Shown in pieces: positions 38,290 to 49,095 of a stretch of 64,000 nucleotides of DNA; positions within the stretch are counted from its first letter, which is position 1; each line of letters starts with the position of its first letter. The translations under genes were made by a program, and so were the position numbers. The stretch spans positions 372,001 to 436,000 of the forward strand of contig CP114117.1 in assembly GCA_029959195.1 (NCBI GenBank). The letters are read 5' to 3'. Below the pieces are notes generated by a model. It made no database searches. It worked only from the letters and a program-made list of their open reading frames with translations, and was not told the DNA's origin. Source of the stretch: Dictyophora rubrovolvata. Its lineage: Eukaryota; Basidiomycota; Agaricomycetes; Phallales; Phallaceae.

Positions 38290-38493
38290 TGTTGAGTTAC
38301 AGTCACAGTGTATATAGTTACATATGCGCACCGCGCCTATTTCCTCACTCGTGTTGAGTACACGTAGTGAGGTACGTTCCTTTTATAGTTTAGCTTTTCT
38401 TTCTATTATTAATTACTGTACCTAGCAATATTCTTTAGGTACACTAATATTCTATCACTCATGTTGAGTACACGTAGTGAGCAATATTCTTTA
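38290..38493 (+). repeat. Left LTR of the copia element
   Basis: 204 bases, TGTTGAG...TTCTTTA. Includes two copies of the short motif GTTGAGTACACGTAGTGAG. Confidence 0.92.
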
Positions 38494-38506
38494 GGTTATG
38501 GGCCCC
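38494..38506 (+). promoter_or_regulatory. Primer binding site of copia type
   Basis: GGTTATGGGCCCC follows the left LTR without a gap. It resembles the site in Drosophila copia that pairs with the anticodon region of initiator methionine tRNA, rather than with a tRNA 3' end. From memory of the family. Confidence 0.6.
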
Positions 38507-41500
38507 ACGTTCCAGTTATTTTAACTGTGTAGCCCGCTAGTTAAAAAACGAAGAAAAAGCTCATACTAGACCAAACCTGACCAAACTGTGTGAAGAGTGA
38601 TGCCATCTGATCCCCCACCCTCTCAGTCATCCTCGACTCAGCCATCTGACCCAAAAAGTGCAAAGCCATTCGAGCCTCCGAACTGGATCAATAAATATCA
38701 GCCCAAGGTGCCTCTACAAGGAGACGAAAATTGGCTGACATGGAGCATGCTGATGAAACAGCTGCTCACGCGTGCTCGTGTCTGGAAAGTTGTCCTTGGC
38801 GAAGAAACAGCACCATCAATGCACTCACCAGACTACGAAAATTGGGAACTCAAAGACGGCTATGTAAGAATAGCCATCACCCACAATGTTGACGAGAAGC
38901 TCATCCTAATGCTTGAAGACATGACTGCGCACGAGATGTGGACCCACCTACGAACGCAGTACCAGCAAGTCGGAACGGGTTCCATCATGATGTGGTTTCG
39001 AAAGCTCAATCGAATTGCAGACGTGTCTACAGATATTACCAAGCATGTAGAAGAGTTCAAAACAACATTGAGATACCTTGTCAATGCCGGTGTCAAATAT
39101 CCCGAGCACATCCAAGCCACGATCCTTTTATCAACTCTTCCAGATAGTGGTGCCGGCCCCGAGTCCTGGATGGGATTTATGTCCACCATGCGAGTGGATG
39201 AATCCACAAAGCTGTCTACAGTAATAGCAGCAATCCTCGAAGAAGCTCGAATCCGCAAAGCGAAGGACCCATCCAAGGCGAATGAGAATGCCATGGCTGC
39301 TCGAGAACGTCTAGCCAAAAGCAGCAGCAAGAAGTTCTGCCAAAACTGCAATAAGGAAGGCCACGATACTTCGAGCTGCTGGGCGAAAGGCGGTGCTAAG
39401 GAAGGTCAGGGTCCGAAGCGAAAGCGCAAGAAAAAGAAGAAGGAAGATGCAAAAGCTGCAGAAGAGTCCAGCAGCGATAGTGATGAGAATACGAACCTGA
39501 TCCAAGAGTCTTGCTTTGTATCCACAACTTCTGTCAATAAATTCCCTGTTACTGCTTCGCATTGCACGTGTGAACTGCCGAAGAATCAATTCGAGAAAGT
39601 GTTTAATACCCTTCAAACTCGCACGATCATCGATTCGGGATCAACCACCCATATCGACAATGACCATCGTAATTTTGATAAGATATCTCCCTCCTCCTCA
39701 AGCCGCATCAATGGCATTGGAGGAAATGGTGTCGAAATTGTTGGCCAAGGAAAATCAAATCGACGAATCAAACTGCCAAATGGCAAACCTGCAAAGCTTA
39801 AACTGAAGAACACCTGCTATGTCCCCAGCATGTCGTTAGGATTAGTATCCGTATCGCGAATGGATGAAGCTGGTTGCTACACCTTGTTTGGGCAAGATAA
39901 GGCTGTATCATTCAAAGCAAACGACAGTGGGAAGCTTATGCAGAATATCCTGAAGAAGGAAGATGTTCAGTTCACTGCGAGCAAAAGATCCGATAGATTA
40001 TATCACCTTGATGAAGCTGTAGACTCTGAAATTGCGAACGTTGCTGAAATACCAAAACTCGAGCAACTGCATCGGAGACTTGGTCACTTGAACTACAACC
40101 ATGTCAAGAAGATCGCTAACAAGGAGATGCTTACCAGTATCAAGCTCAGCAAGAACAATTTAATGAGCACGCCACCTGTTTGTCCCTGCTGTGCAGTTGG
40201 CAAGATCACGCGCGCAACACACCCTCGATCGACAAAATGTGCCGACGAGTATCTTGGTCATGTTTTCTCGGACTTGTGGGGGCCAGCCCCTGTTCAAACC
40301 TCGAAGGGAAGCCGATACATGGTTACCTTCACCGATGACCATACATGTTATGTGTGGGTCTACTTCCTGAGACGTAAGAACAAGGTCTTCAAGGCTTTTA
40401 TTGACTGGAAGCAGAAGGCTGAGAATCTGTCCGGGAAGACCCTAAAAATTTTTCATTCAGATAACGGGACTGAATTCATAAGCAAAACGTGGACCAACTA
40501 CTTTTCGAAGCATGGCATTGCATTTGAATCTTCAGCCCCATATACACCTGAGCAAAACGGCACTGCAGAACGACTGAACGGAACCATAATTGAAAGGGTC
40601 AGAACAGTCCTGTATGACGCTAAGTTGCCGCTTTCACTTTGGGCAGAAGCAGCCGCCTATGTTGCTTACACGAAGAACCGAAACTACACTCAATCCTTAA
40701 GCCAATTCAAGACCCCGGTCGAGATGGTCTCTGGTCTGAAACCCGGAATTTCACGTTTGCATCGATTTGGTTGTGTAGCATATGTGTTAGATGAAAACCC
40801 TCATCGAACCAAGCTCCAGCCAAAAGGAAAGGCCGGAATATTTGTTGGATATTCGACAACGCAGAAGGCTTGGAGAATCTATGATCCTGAAACTCGCAAG
40901 ATCATAACGTCGACAAATGTTATCTTTGATGACAACACCTGTTGGAAAGAACGGTTGGCTGCTGAGGGGGAGTATAGGTATGAAGATTTAAAAATCGACT
41001 TACAAGACAACACCAGCAGCGAACCACTTGAACAGGAAGACCTGTCTGACGATGATCTACCTCATAGATCAACTCCTACCCCTGACGCTCGTGTCATTCC
41101 CAATGTCCACAACATTCCCACTGATCTTGACGTCCATGATGTTCCTGACATCGATGTCCCTGTACCCAATCCTGTACCTCAGGATATTCCGAATCTGCAT
41201 AGAGCACAACGTCAACGTCATGCCGATGTAGATAGAGGGAATATCTTACCAGAAGGATCACAGTGTCGTGCAAAGCAACATGCCAAGGATGTTATTCACA
41301 CGGCCACCCGGAACTTGGGCAGAACCTCTGCAAAACAATATGAGGCCATGCCCGAGGCTCCTCCCAATCCTCCTATAGATCCTCCTGCTGCCGACGAGCA
41401 AGATGTCCCAGATCTCGCTAATGACGTAGAAGAGCCCGACGGAAACGAACCCAATGGCCCTGGTCTCGACCATGCAAACCTTGCATTGCAAGTCATCCCA

Positions 41501-43096
41501 CGAATGTATTCTGAAGCAATGAAGTCTGCAAATCAGTCAGAATGGCTCAGCGCAATGGAAGACGAAATCAGTTCAGTCCAATCTCTTGGTACTTACAAGT
41601 TGGTACCACCTCCTGAAGGTCATGAGGTTATTGGATCGAAATGGGTCTTCAACATCAAGAACGACAATGAAGGGCGTTTACTCAAATATAAGGCCTGCAT
41701 CGTCGCACTTGGATACCATCAGAAGCCCGGTGTTGACTTCAGCGACACCTTCGCCCCTGTTGCCAAGATCGAGTCCATTCACCTACTCTGTGCAATGGCT
41801 GCATCCCTCGACTTCGAGATCCATGTTGTCGATGTCAACTCTGCATTCCTGAACAGCGAACTCCCGAAAGACCAGACCGTGTTCATAAAGCAACCTGAAG
41901 GCTTTGTGGTTAGCGGAAAGGAAGAGTGGGCATGGGAACTGCGAAAGGCACTCTACGGACTTAAACAAGCCGGTCGTCTGTGGTATTTCAAGCTTCATTC
42001 CATCCTGACGACAATGGGCTTCACGTCCTGCAAGTCCAACCCCTGCATATTCTTCCGATATTCATCCAACACGAAAACGATGATCTCTGCACATGTCGAC
42101 GATCTCGCACTCTACTGCTCCACAGTGGCAGAGACAAAGCGTGTCAAGGAACAGCTCTGCGAGCATGTCAAGATCAAGGACCTTGGTGAAATTTCAAAGT
42201 TCCTAGGCATGGAGGTCAGACGCAACCGAAAACAACGAACAATAACATTCACCCACCGTACATACATCAGAAAGATCCTGCGCAAATACAGAATGGAAAA
42301 CTGCCACCCGGTATCAACGCCGTTGGAGACAGGACTGCACCTCAGCTTCACAGATTGTCCATCCGCGAACGATGCTACATCTGACGATCACAAGATGCCA
42401 TACCAGAACGCAGTAGGCACACTGAACTATTGCGCAGTCATGACTCGTCCCGACATTTCATTTGCGGTACAGCGAGTCTCCCAGTTCTGCAAAAATCCTG
42501 GAGAGAAGCACTGGAAAGCCGTCAAACAGATTTTCAGGTACTTGAAGGGGATGACGGACTATGGACTCACATTAGGCGGCACAGACCTCAAGCTCCGTGT
42601 CGACGCATATTCCGACACCAACTTCGCTAACTCTCCGACGGATGGTTGATCCATATCCGGATACGCATTTACTGTCAACAACGCCGGTTGTTTTGCGTGG
42701 TCATCGAAGAAACAAACGGCGACAGCACTGTCAACAGGTGAGGCAGAGTACTACTCTGCAGTACATGCCGGACGCACCATTTACTGGCTGAAGCACCTGC
42801 TCTCGGAACTTGGTTTCGACTCCCGGAAGCCTATAAAACTCTACATCGACAACACTTCGTCAATAAAAATTATTGAGAATGAAGGAGAAGTGTCTGCTCG
42901 CACCAAACACATCCGGCTCGCCTACCACTGGATCCGGGACGCTGTTCGCGAAGGGTATCTGTCTCCGGAACATGTCAGCACTCATGACAACCTATCCGAC
43001 ATCTTTACGAAGGCTTTACCTGCAGTGAAACACAAGGAGATGGCGAGGAGACTGGGAATCAGTCCTATAGACGGCGATGGCGTGACTGAGGGGGAG

Positions 43097-43300
43097 TGTT
43101 GAGTTACAGTCACAGTGTATATAGTTACATACGCGCACCGCGCCTATTTCCTCACTCGTGTTGAGTACACGTAGTGAGGTACGTTCCTTTTATAGTTTAG
43201 CTTTTCTTTCTATTATTAATTACTGTACCTAGCAATATTCTTTAGGTACGCTAATATTCTATCACTCATGTTGAGTACACGTAGTGAGCAATATTCTTTA
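43097..43300 (+). repeat. Right LTR of the copia element
   Basis: 204 bases, about two differences from the left copy; followed by the target duplication GATGT. Confidence 0.92.
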
Positions 43301-43612
43301 GATGTTGATGCAGCTCGTCACCGAGTTCAGAATAAGACATCTCGTTATTTCTGTTGTGGGCAAATTGGACACATGGCTCACGAATGTCCTCATGCCTTCG
43401 ACATTCATTACATGCAAACTGACGAAAATGATGAGATTCTCGAGCAATGTTTTGCCCAACAAGACACCCTCAAGATTCAAATGTGCACGGAAAATGTCGA
43501 GGTGGAAAACGAGGCTACTGCGGTCCCTAACACGGAGGATTTTCAGAACGGCAACAAGTAAGGGATGCTCCCTTGTTGCCGACACATAATAGATTCGATG
43601 TATTGTACATAG

Positions 43613-44282
43613 TGTCAGGGCTACTCACTCAGACTAGAGGGAGGGGATCCTAAGAGAACAAACTTAGGGATCCCTCCTCTAGGGCTACTAACTATATACT
43701 ATGAAAAATGGTGAAGGCCACACGCGGCCTTCGGTTCATGGACTGGGCGCAGATATGTGCTGGTCCCGGACTTTTAGCCAGGGCCTAGGCCATGGCTCTG
43801 ATGAGAACGGGCGCTCAGTGCCTGTTGAAGGGAAAATGGGAATATGGAAGGAGAGGGAAACGCAAGAGATGGGATAGAATACGAGAAATATGGAAATAAA
43901 TAAAATAGACCAGAACCGAAGATAAATGTAGGAAAATAAGGGGACGGCACTAGTGTACCCTGACAGAGCGCCTGTTCCCATCAGAGCCATGGCCTAGGCC
44001 CTAGCTAAAGCCTGGGACCAGCATGTATCCACACCCAGTCCATGAACCAAAGGCCGCATATGACCTTGCCATTTTTCATAGTATATAGTTAGTAGCCCTA
44101 GAGGAAGGATCCCTAAGTTTGTTCTCTTAGGATCCCCTCCCTCTAGTCTGAGTGAGTAGCCCTGACACCTCCCTCTAGGTGAGTTAGTATTTTTCCCAAA
44201 ATACATTTTACTTAAGATCCCCTCCCTCTAGTCTGAGAGAGTAGCCCTGACAATAAGGAGATGTCACTAGTGTACCCTGACA
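43613..44282. repeat. Cluster of overlapping solo LTR pieces
   Basis: One LTR in reverse orientation at 43613-43965, then a 5'-truncated forward piece at 43966-44167, a short forward 3' piece at 44168-44252, and a short reversed 5' end at 44253-44282. All belong to the TGTCAGGG...CCCTGACA family. The pattern fits nested insertion and recombination between LTRs. Confidence 0.75.
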
Positions 44283-44960
44283 AAAGGAATCTCAGGACTT
44301 ATATAGGTTGTGAGTACATTCTATAGGAGGCTATACTAATTAGGAACAATGACATCATTATGTCATCGGAGTGCAAACAAGACTTGGTGAGAGAGAATAA
44401 AACAAAAAAGAAATAAATGATGCTTTACTTAATTTCTAATATTTTTTTGGTGGGGATCCATTAATACATACATAACAGCAATGGAATGCAACTAAGGAGT
44501 TCAATGTGAAGCCTTGAACATTAGATATATACAGAAAGAAATGAGAAAAGGAATAGCTCACCTAAAGAGTTCAAGGCAAAGCCTTGAACCTTTAGGCAAG
44601 TGCGTGACTAAGCTAAAACTATCTACACAGGCACTCGCACTTAGTGGTGCTGTCTGCTGTTTCCAACATCAACTTGCTACTGAATATATTCCATATATTA
44701 TTATTTTGACAGAAGGGAGAATATTTTTCAAAATGGGATTCTGAATATGTATTTCAGATTTGGCCAGAATGGGACAATACGGCCACATAGCAAACGATGG
44801 GAGCATAGCGAGTTCTCACCAGGGACGAGGAACGGAGTAGACTGTAGTACGGTGGACAGAAGTGCCCAGCTCCATTTCCAGGGCTGGAGTGGTGCCAGCC
44901 AGTGCAGGCAGATGGCGCAGTATCTGGATACTGCCCACTGCTATCCTAGCCAGCATCAGA
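44283..44960. other. AT-rich region with two related hairpins
   Basis: No gene supported. Contains two imperfect copies of a hairpin built on AGTTCAA...GCCTTGAAC (about 44491-44526 and 44561-44596), and a GCAGTATC-TG-GATACTGC inverted repeat at 44917-44934. Confidence 0.4.
44561..44596. repeat. 16-bp stem hairpin
   Basis: CCTAAAG, one unpaired A, GTTCAAGGC, loop AAA, GCCTTGAAC, CTTTAGG. Both arms are perfect apart from the bulge. A diverged second copy lies about 70 bases upstream. Confidence 0.6.
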
Positions 44961-44963
44961 AAT

Positions 44964-45100
44964 ACTATATATAGATCTTCAATAGACCTAATAGTATGGC
45001 ATGGATGGCTCAGTCGGATGTCTGCATGTGCCGCTTCGGGAATTCAGTGGATAAACTTGGGTCACCTGTGGGTTCGACGCACACACGCCCTTCTTTTTTT
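44964..45100 (+). ncRNA. tRNA-derived, pol III-like sequence (possible SINE)
   Basis: A box A-like TGGCTCAGTCGG (45006-45017) and a box B-like GGGTTCGACGC (45070-45080) are spaced about 53 bases apart. The unit is preceded by a TATATATA at about 44965 and followed by a T-run (45093-45100) able to stop pol III. The flanks do not form an acceptor stem and the T-stem is imperfect, so it is not a working tRNA gene. A tRNA-derived SINE head or a decayed tRNA is the best reading. Confidence 0.45.
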
Positions 45101-45364
45101 AATGCCAAATCTCTATTACCAAATTTTTTTTACGCATTTTAGCTACATGAAAAAATACCGGACCCAGTGCCTACTATAGGGAATGTAGCCGGCCCCCCCC
45201 CAGCTCTGCTCAGGCTATCCCGGATGCTACTGTAGCAGAATGTGCCCATCAGAGACCAGCTGGCCCCCCCCTATGTGCAGCTACAGATACCTGACAAGCC
45301 ACACCACAGGGCCGGGATTCTCCTGCTACCAGACAGCCTGGGATGGGTGGGGTTGGGGGTGGCC

Positions 45365-45386
45365 TGGTGGTGGTGGTGGTGGTGGT
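45365..45386. repeat. (TGG)n microsatellite
   Basis: About seven TGG units in a G-rich stretch, near C-runs at 45194-45203 and 45265-45272. Confidence 0.7.
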
Positions 45387-45435
45387 CGCGCAGCTGTGGC
45401 TTTTCAAACTCAGCTACCCCCACACCTTGCGCAGA

Positions 45436-47122
45436 ATGCCTAAGCCCACACAAAAGCAGCAGACACATGACAGGAAGATTAGACAGTGTAAGTAGTGCTC
45501 TATGCTGCTACAGGTCTATAGCTAATGGCTATTATTAGTTCTACGCCTACTTTGGGGGCAATCAGCCATTTTTAGTGAGATACTGCAGGGTGAGATTAGT
45601 GTGCAAACATTAGAAAAGGCGAGGGAGCTAGGTAACCAGTACAAGCATGATGTACCTGAAATAAACCAAGTAGGCCCTGTATTTTTTAGACCTTTCCCTG
45701 GCCTACCCATTATCCCAGCTATCCGATCTCTTAGAGCTTCTTCCAATGCTCCCAGATACCAAATTTAAAAATGCCTATAGCCTCTACAAGGCAATTCGAA
45801 ATCGTGCACGGCGAAAGCTATATGACACTCAACGACACTTCGTAAGCCCTATATATTTTCATCTAGGCTATTTAGATTATCTTCATATTTCAGAGGAAGG
45901 GGCTAGGGCTTGGGCAGGCTCCTTTAGATATTGCGATGATGATTTTACAAACTGGGGCTGAGGCCTATGAGCGAGAGCACATGGTACAATCTCCACTGAA
46001 GCGGGGTTTTTTTTTGCGTGAACCAGGTTTAGAATATCTAGTCGTTGAGCCTAGGACTAAGAGTCCTCCGAAATATGCAACTGTCAGAAATAGCCTAGAA
46101 TGGCTGCGAATTCCAGCAGACGAGAGTGCGATTATCTGTAATAGCAAAGGTGGGTAATACAACTATATATATTTATTATCTAAAGTTCTCTGGTTTCAAC
46201 AGGTGCAGTCCAAATGGTTATTTTGCGAAATTTATGCCAGAATGCCGATGTTCTTGGGTTTATCAACTCGACTATTCATGAAGCAGTACAAGACCATAAT
46301 AATGTTTGGGTAAGTGCATTCTTGCATGTTTGGAACTTTGTAAATTTTATTACATACTGTAGCCTCAGCATTCTGGTGACTTAATCCAGGCAGGCTATAA
46401 TGCAGGCTCTTGTGACCCCCCCAGATTTTTTGGACTTATCAACAACCTTCGGAAAAAAGTTAAGGATTTATCTGACGAGACTCATCAGAGCAAGGACTTG
46501 CGAATCATCGGTTCTTTTTCTCTTTTTTGACACCTTATTTGTGCCCATGCTCCAGCTGAGATTGTCAAACATATTACATGCAAACTAGAGGAATCGAGAA
46601 TGCCTGAAATGGCTGGTAGAGATAGCAAAGGTATTTACTATAATTTATCTATCTTTGCATGCTATTAAATTAAAAATAGATACTTCGGGATATAAAATCA
46701 CTATAGCTGGCCAGGATTATATTTTTCCATATGTGAATCGGGGTCCTTCAGAAGGCTATCTCGCTCAAGGATATATATTGTACGCTTGTTTCTACTAAGT
46801 CCTCTGCTTATTTACCTGGTTTAGATCAACCCATACTGATAAATGCTAGGCCGACTATGCATTTGCTTGGCAAACTGGACATACTCAACCGACAAGTAAT
46901 ACACCAACTGGAGGTAATTTCGTAGATGTTACCTTGCAAGTCATTGTTGACTCAAGTCCCGATACTCTTCTAATTTTTGATCCTAGATGTCTTCATGCTA
47001 CAACAATCTCTATACCAGAAATTGAGCGATATGGTTTAGTTATATCATTTTCTACACATATCAAAGCAGCCTTTGATCTCGCAGTTGAAAAAGATAATAC
47101 TAATCAGTCACCTGTATTTTAA
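45436..47122 (+). pseudogene. 2-oxoglutarate/Fe(II) dioxygenase-like gene, probably decayed
   Basis: The start at 45436 (MPKPTQKQQTHDRKIRQ) is supported because exons 45436-45487, 45539-45631, 45690-45841 and the next from 45894 join in frame at GT-AG borders. They give a helical N-terminal region rich in Leu, Lys and Arg. A later exon reads YNAGSCDPPRFFGLINNL. The C-terminal part has features of a double-stranded beta-helix dioxygenase: an HxD-like HTD (about 46830), TPTGGNFVDVTLQ, LLIFDPRCLHATT (second His, about 46995) and ERYGLVISFSTH (Arg that would bind 2-oxoglutarate). It ends at TAA 47120-47122. Such enzymes oxidise nucleic acid bases, proteins or small molecules; a TET/JBP-like role is possible but not shown. 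About one break is apparent. AT-rich compared with neighbouring host genes. Confidence 0.5.
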
Positions 47123-47145
47123 TATATCTAATGTAGCCAGCTAAA

Positions 47146-47457
47146 TCAAGTGTCTTTGTCATCAGTAAAAATAGCAACAAGCCGTAGCTGCTCGGCCTCA
47201 TTCTCACTCTCCTCCTCCTCATCAGTTGCATATATTATAACTGAGATATCGCCATCACCATCTTCACTATCACTAGTATCGCCATCTTTTCCCTCACTGA
47301 CAATATTTTCATCCTCATACTGATCATTGTATTGAATAGCCTGTGGTCGAATGGTATCGCCATTATAAAAAGCTACTAATTGTGAAGCTGGGACAGGAGT
47401 AGATATTAAAGCAACTTCGGGACCTGCATATTCTGAAGGAAGAATTTCAAAAGACAT
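47146..47457 (-). CDS. Small acidic ORF beside the integrase gene
   Basis: 103 residues, starting MSFEILPSEYAGPEVALISTP, with an acidic tail of repeated Asp/Glu (DSEDGDGD, DEEEESENE). It begins a few bases beyond the end of the integrase coding region and ends 24 bases from the dioxygenase stop. It may be a C-terminal tail of the integrase or a separate small protein. No family recognised. Confidence 0.4.
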   Translation of the reverse strand: MSFEILPSEYAGPEVALISTPVPASQLVAFYNGDTIRPQAIQYNDQYEDENIVSEGKDGDTSDSEDGDGDISVIIYATDEEEESENEAEQLRLVAIFTDDKDT

Positions 47458-47463
47458 TTGAAA

Positions 47464-48989
47464 TTACAAGTGGTCGAATAGAGTGGACATATCGAGGAAA
47501 ATATTCCAAAAGTTATGGATTGATACAGATCCATAATTTTGCATGCAAAAAATATCATGTACATGGGAGGCAAATTCAGGTGGAACTAGAATGAGAACTG
47601 GATCATCAGGTGGAGCCTAAAGTTGAGTGACATGGCCAAGTAGATCATCAGATATAGTAATCTAGAAAATTACCCTAATAATAGAATTATACTTAAATTA
47701 TAACGAAACTTACTTTAAAGTCCATAGAATTATTATAACTTTGTGGTTCATGAAATATAAGGTCAGGAATGCCATTTGGCAGAATTTTGTGGGGATCTTT
47801 ACGACGAGCCGACTGGTTGCATTGAATCCGATATATATTGAGTTCAGCTTGGAGCCATGGAATAGCGAGCCATCGCCAAAGTAATCTATAAATATAAACT
47901 AAATTATCAAATTAAATTAATTATTAGATGCTTACTGATGTAAATCATCGAGTGGATTATATAAATCCTGATTAAGACCATAATCCAAGACATCTTCAAA
48001 TCTAGGACTCCAGTGATGACGAAGCTGACTCTATTGTATCTCAGGTTTGATATTACTTTTTTTATACTTAAAATGATGTTGCATTGTCCCTTGTAAAGTC
48101 GGATCAAGAATTTGTCGTATAGTTGTTTGAGAATTTGCTACCCCATAATTTTCTGTCCCGGGATCGCTCTGAGTAAGAAGAGGGATAGCTATATTGGTTC
48201 TAGTATTAGTTATTGATATTTATTAGTATTTAAATTACCTTGCAGCTCTCGTGCAGCCTCCAAGTAATAGCTACAAATTAAACGAGGATCCTTATTTGTC
48301 CACTATATTTTTAACCAGAGTAGTCAACCACTAAATACTTCTGTTCCTAAATGTAGCCATAATCCGAATCGTAACCACTTGTCATACTGATCAATGGCCC
48401 AAATATGATTCACTCCAGCAGCAATGAATGCTCGTCGTCTGAATCTTCTTTGTTTTCGCTGCTGTACTAAATCAGGTACATGAACATGGAACCATTGACG
48501 AATTTGTTCTCTAAGATTAATTATCAGAATGGTGATAATGAGTGAATAGCTACTATACAAACCGAGGTACTTGAATATCATATTCCAGACGAAGGTGATC
48601 TTTGAGGGCTCGCACTCCAATATACTTATATTGTATAAGGATCGCGTGGATCATCTCAGTAAGTTGGGTATCTTGGAGGGTTTTTCTGATTCGTGTAGCT
48701 GAATAAAGCCCCCATTCAGCTCGTCGGCGATGATAGGTATTATAGCTATAATAATTAGATAAATTCCAAGTTATAATTCAAAAAAACAGTAATACCTAAT
48801 TGTATAGCCAGTATCTTTAATTTTATCCTTGATATATTCGATACCTTTCCTGTCACTCAAACTGAGCTTCCAAGCATAAGTAAGATGTTTTCGTAAAAGT
48901 TCATCAGGTACTAATAATCAAGTTCAAAATTTAGTATATTATAGTCAGATGCTCTTACCAGTATTATGCTGATTTTTTTGACGAGGCAT
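47464..48989 (-). mobile_element. DDE integrase-type gene of a fungal mobile element, broken
   Basis: Encodes a DNA integrase/transposase with an RNase H-like core. It starts MPRQKNQHN, has a helical DNA-binding region with an arginine-rich RRFRRRAF, then the core: HIWAIDQYDKWLRFGLWLHLG (first Asp) and LKIWWTNKDPRL, followed by TQSDPGTENYG (second Asp). A family block with RFEDVLDYG, a WLQAELN motif and KILPNGIPDLIF follows, and the tail contains LVPPEF. I know this pattern from Basidiomycota proteins annotated as integrase core domain, which lack reverse transcriptase neighbours. Several introns. About one break. Divergent from the alpha-kinase gene (106 bases between starts). No terminal repeats of the parent element were found. 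Confidence 0.7.
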
Positions 48990-49095
48990 AGAAAATGATA
49001 GGGTTCTGATAACAGAGAGAAAAATTCAGGTATTGTAACCCAAGGTTCTCAACTACCATCTCAGCCCAAACATCTACTATCTTCTGATATATAAT

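Larger units (their letters stand above)
38290..43300 (+). mobile_element. Ty1/copia LTR retrotransposon, young and nearly whole
   Basis: Complete copia-type architecture: 204-base LTRs at both ends, 5-base target duplication GATGT (38285-38289 and 43301-43305), primer site directly after the left LTR and a polypurine tract directly before the right LTR (about 43088-43096). The Gag-Pol coding region begins at 38597 and fills the interior to about 43102. Order of parts: gag with a CCHC knuckle (CQNCNKEGHDTSSC, about 39335), protease (IIDSGSTTH, about 39628), integrase with HHCC-type head and DDE core (about 40060-40750), reverse transcriptase (about 41630-42200, HVDDL at its active site) and RNase H (about 42680-43000). 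The order integrase before reverse transcriptase defines Ty1/copia. The LTRs differ at about two sites, so the insertion is recent. It looks nearly whole, with about one break. It lies inside the gag remains of the older gypsy element. Confidence 0.93.
34600..43612 (+). mobile_element. Old Ty3/gypsy-type element, broken and heavily invaded
   Basis: A Ty3/gypsy fossil on the plus strand. Its left LTR (34600 to about 35369) begins TGTCACGGTATGCTAGC, related to the solo LTR family nearby, and is itself interrupted by one such LTR. A gag-like coding stretch with the retrotransposon gag core (a W-rich block, then YAQGGRTVDNYTD) lies at 36582-37378. More gag-like sequence is at about 38160-38284, and the zinc-knuckle end (CCGQIGHMAHEC) is at 43306-43563. 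These parts are separated by two LTR insertions and one copia insertion. Another LTR sits at 35677-36082. No recognisable pol part remains. The element is broken in many places and is the oldest layer of the nest. Confidence 0.7.

Noticed and set aside
45003-45092. Intact tRNA gene
   Set aside because: Box A and box B are present, but no 7-bp acceptor stem or regular T-stem forms, so it was reported as a tRNA-derived sequence only.
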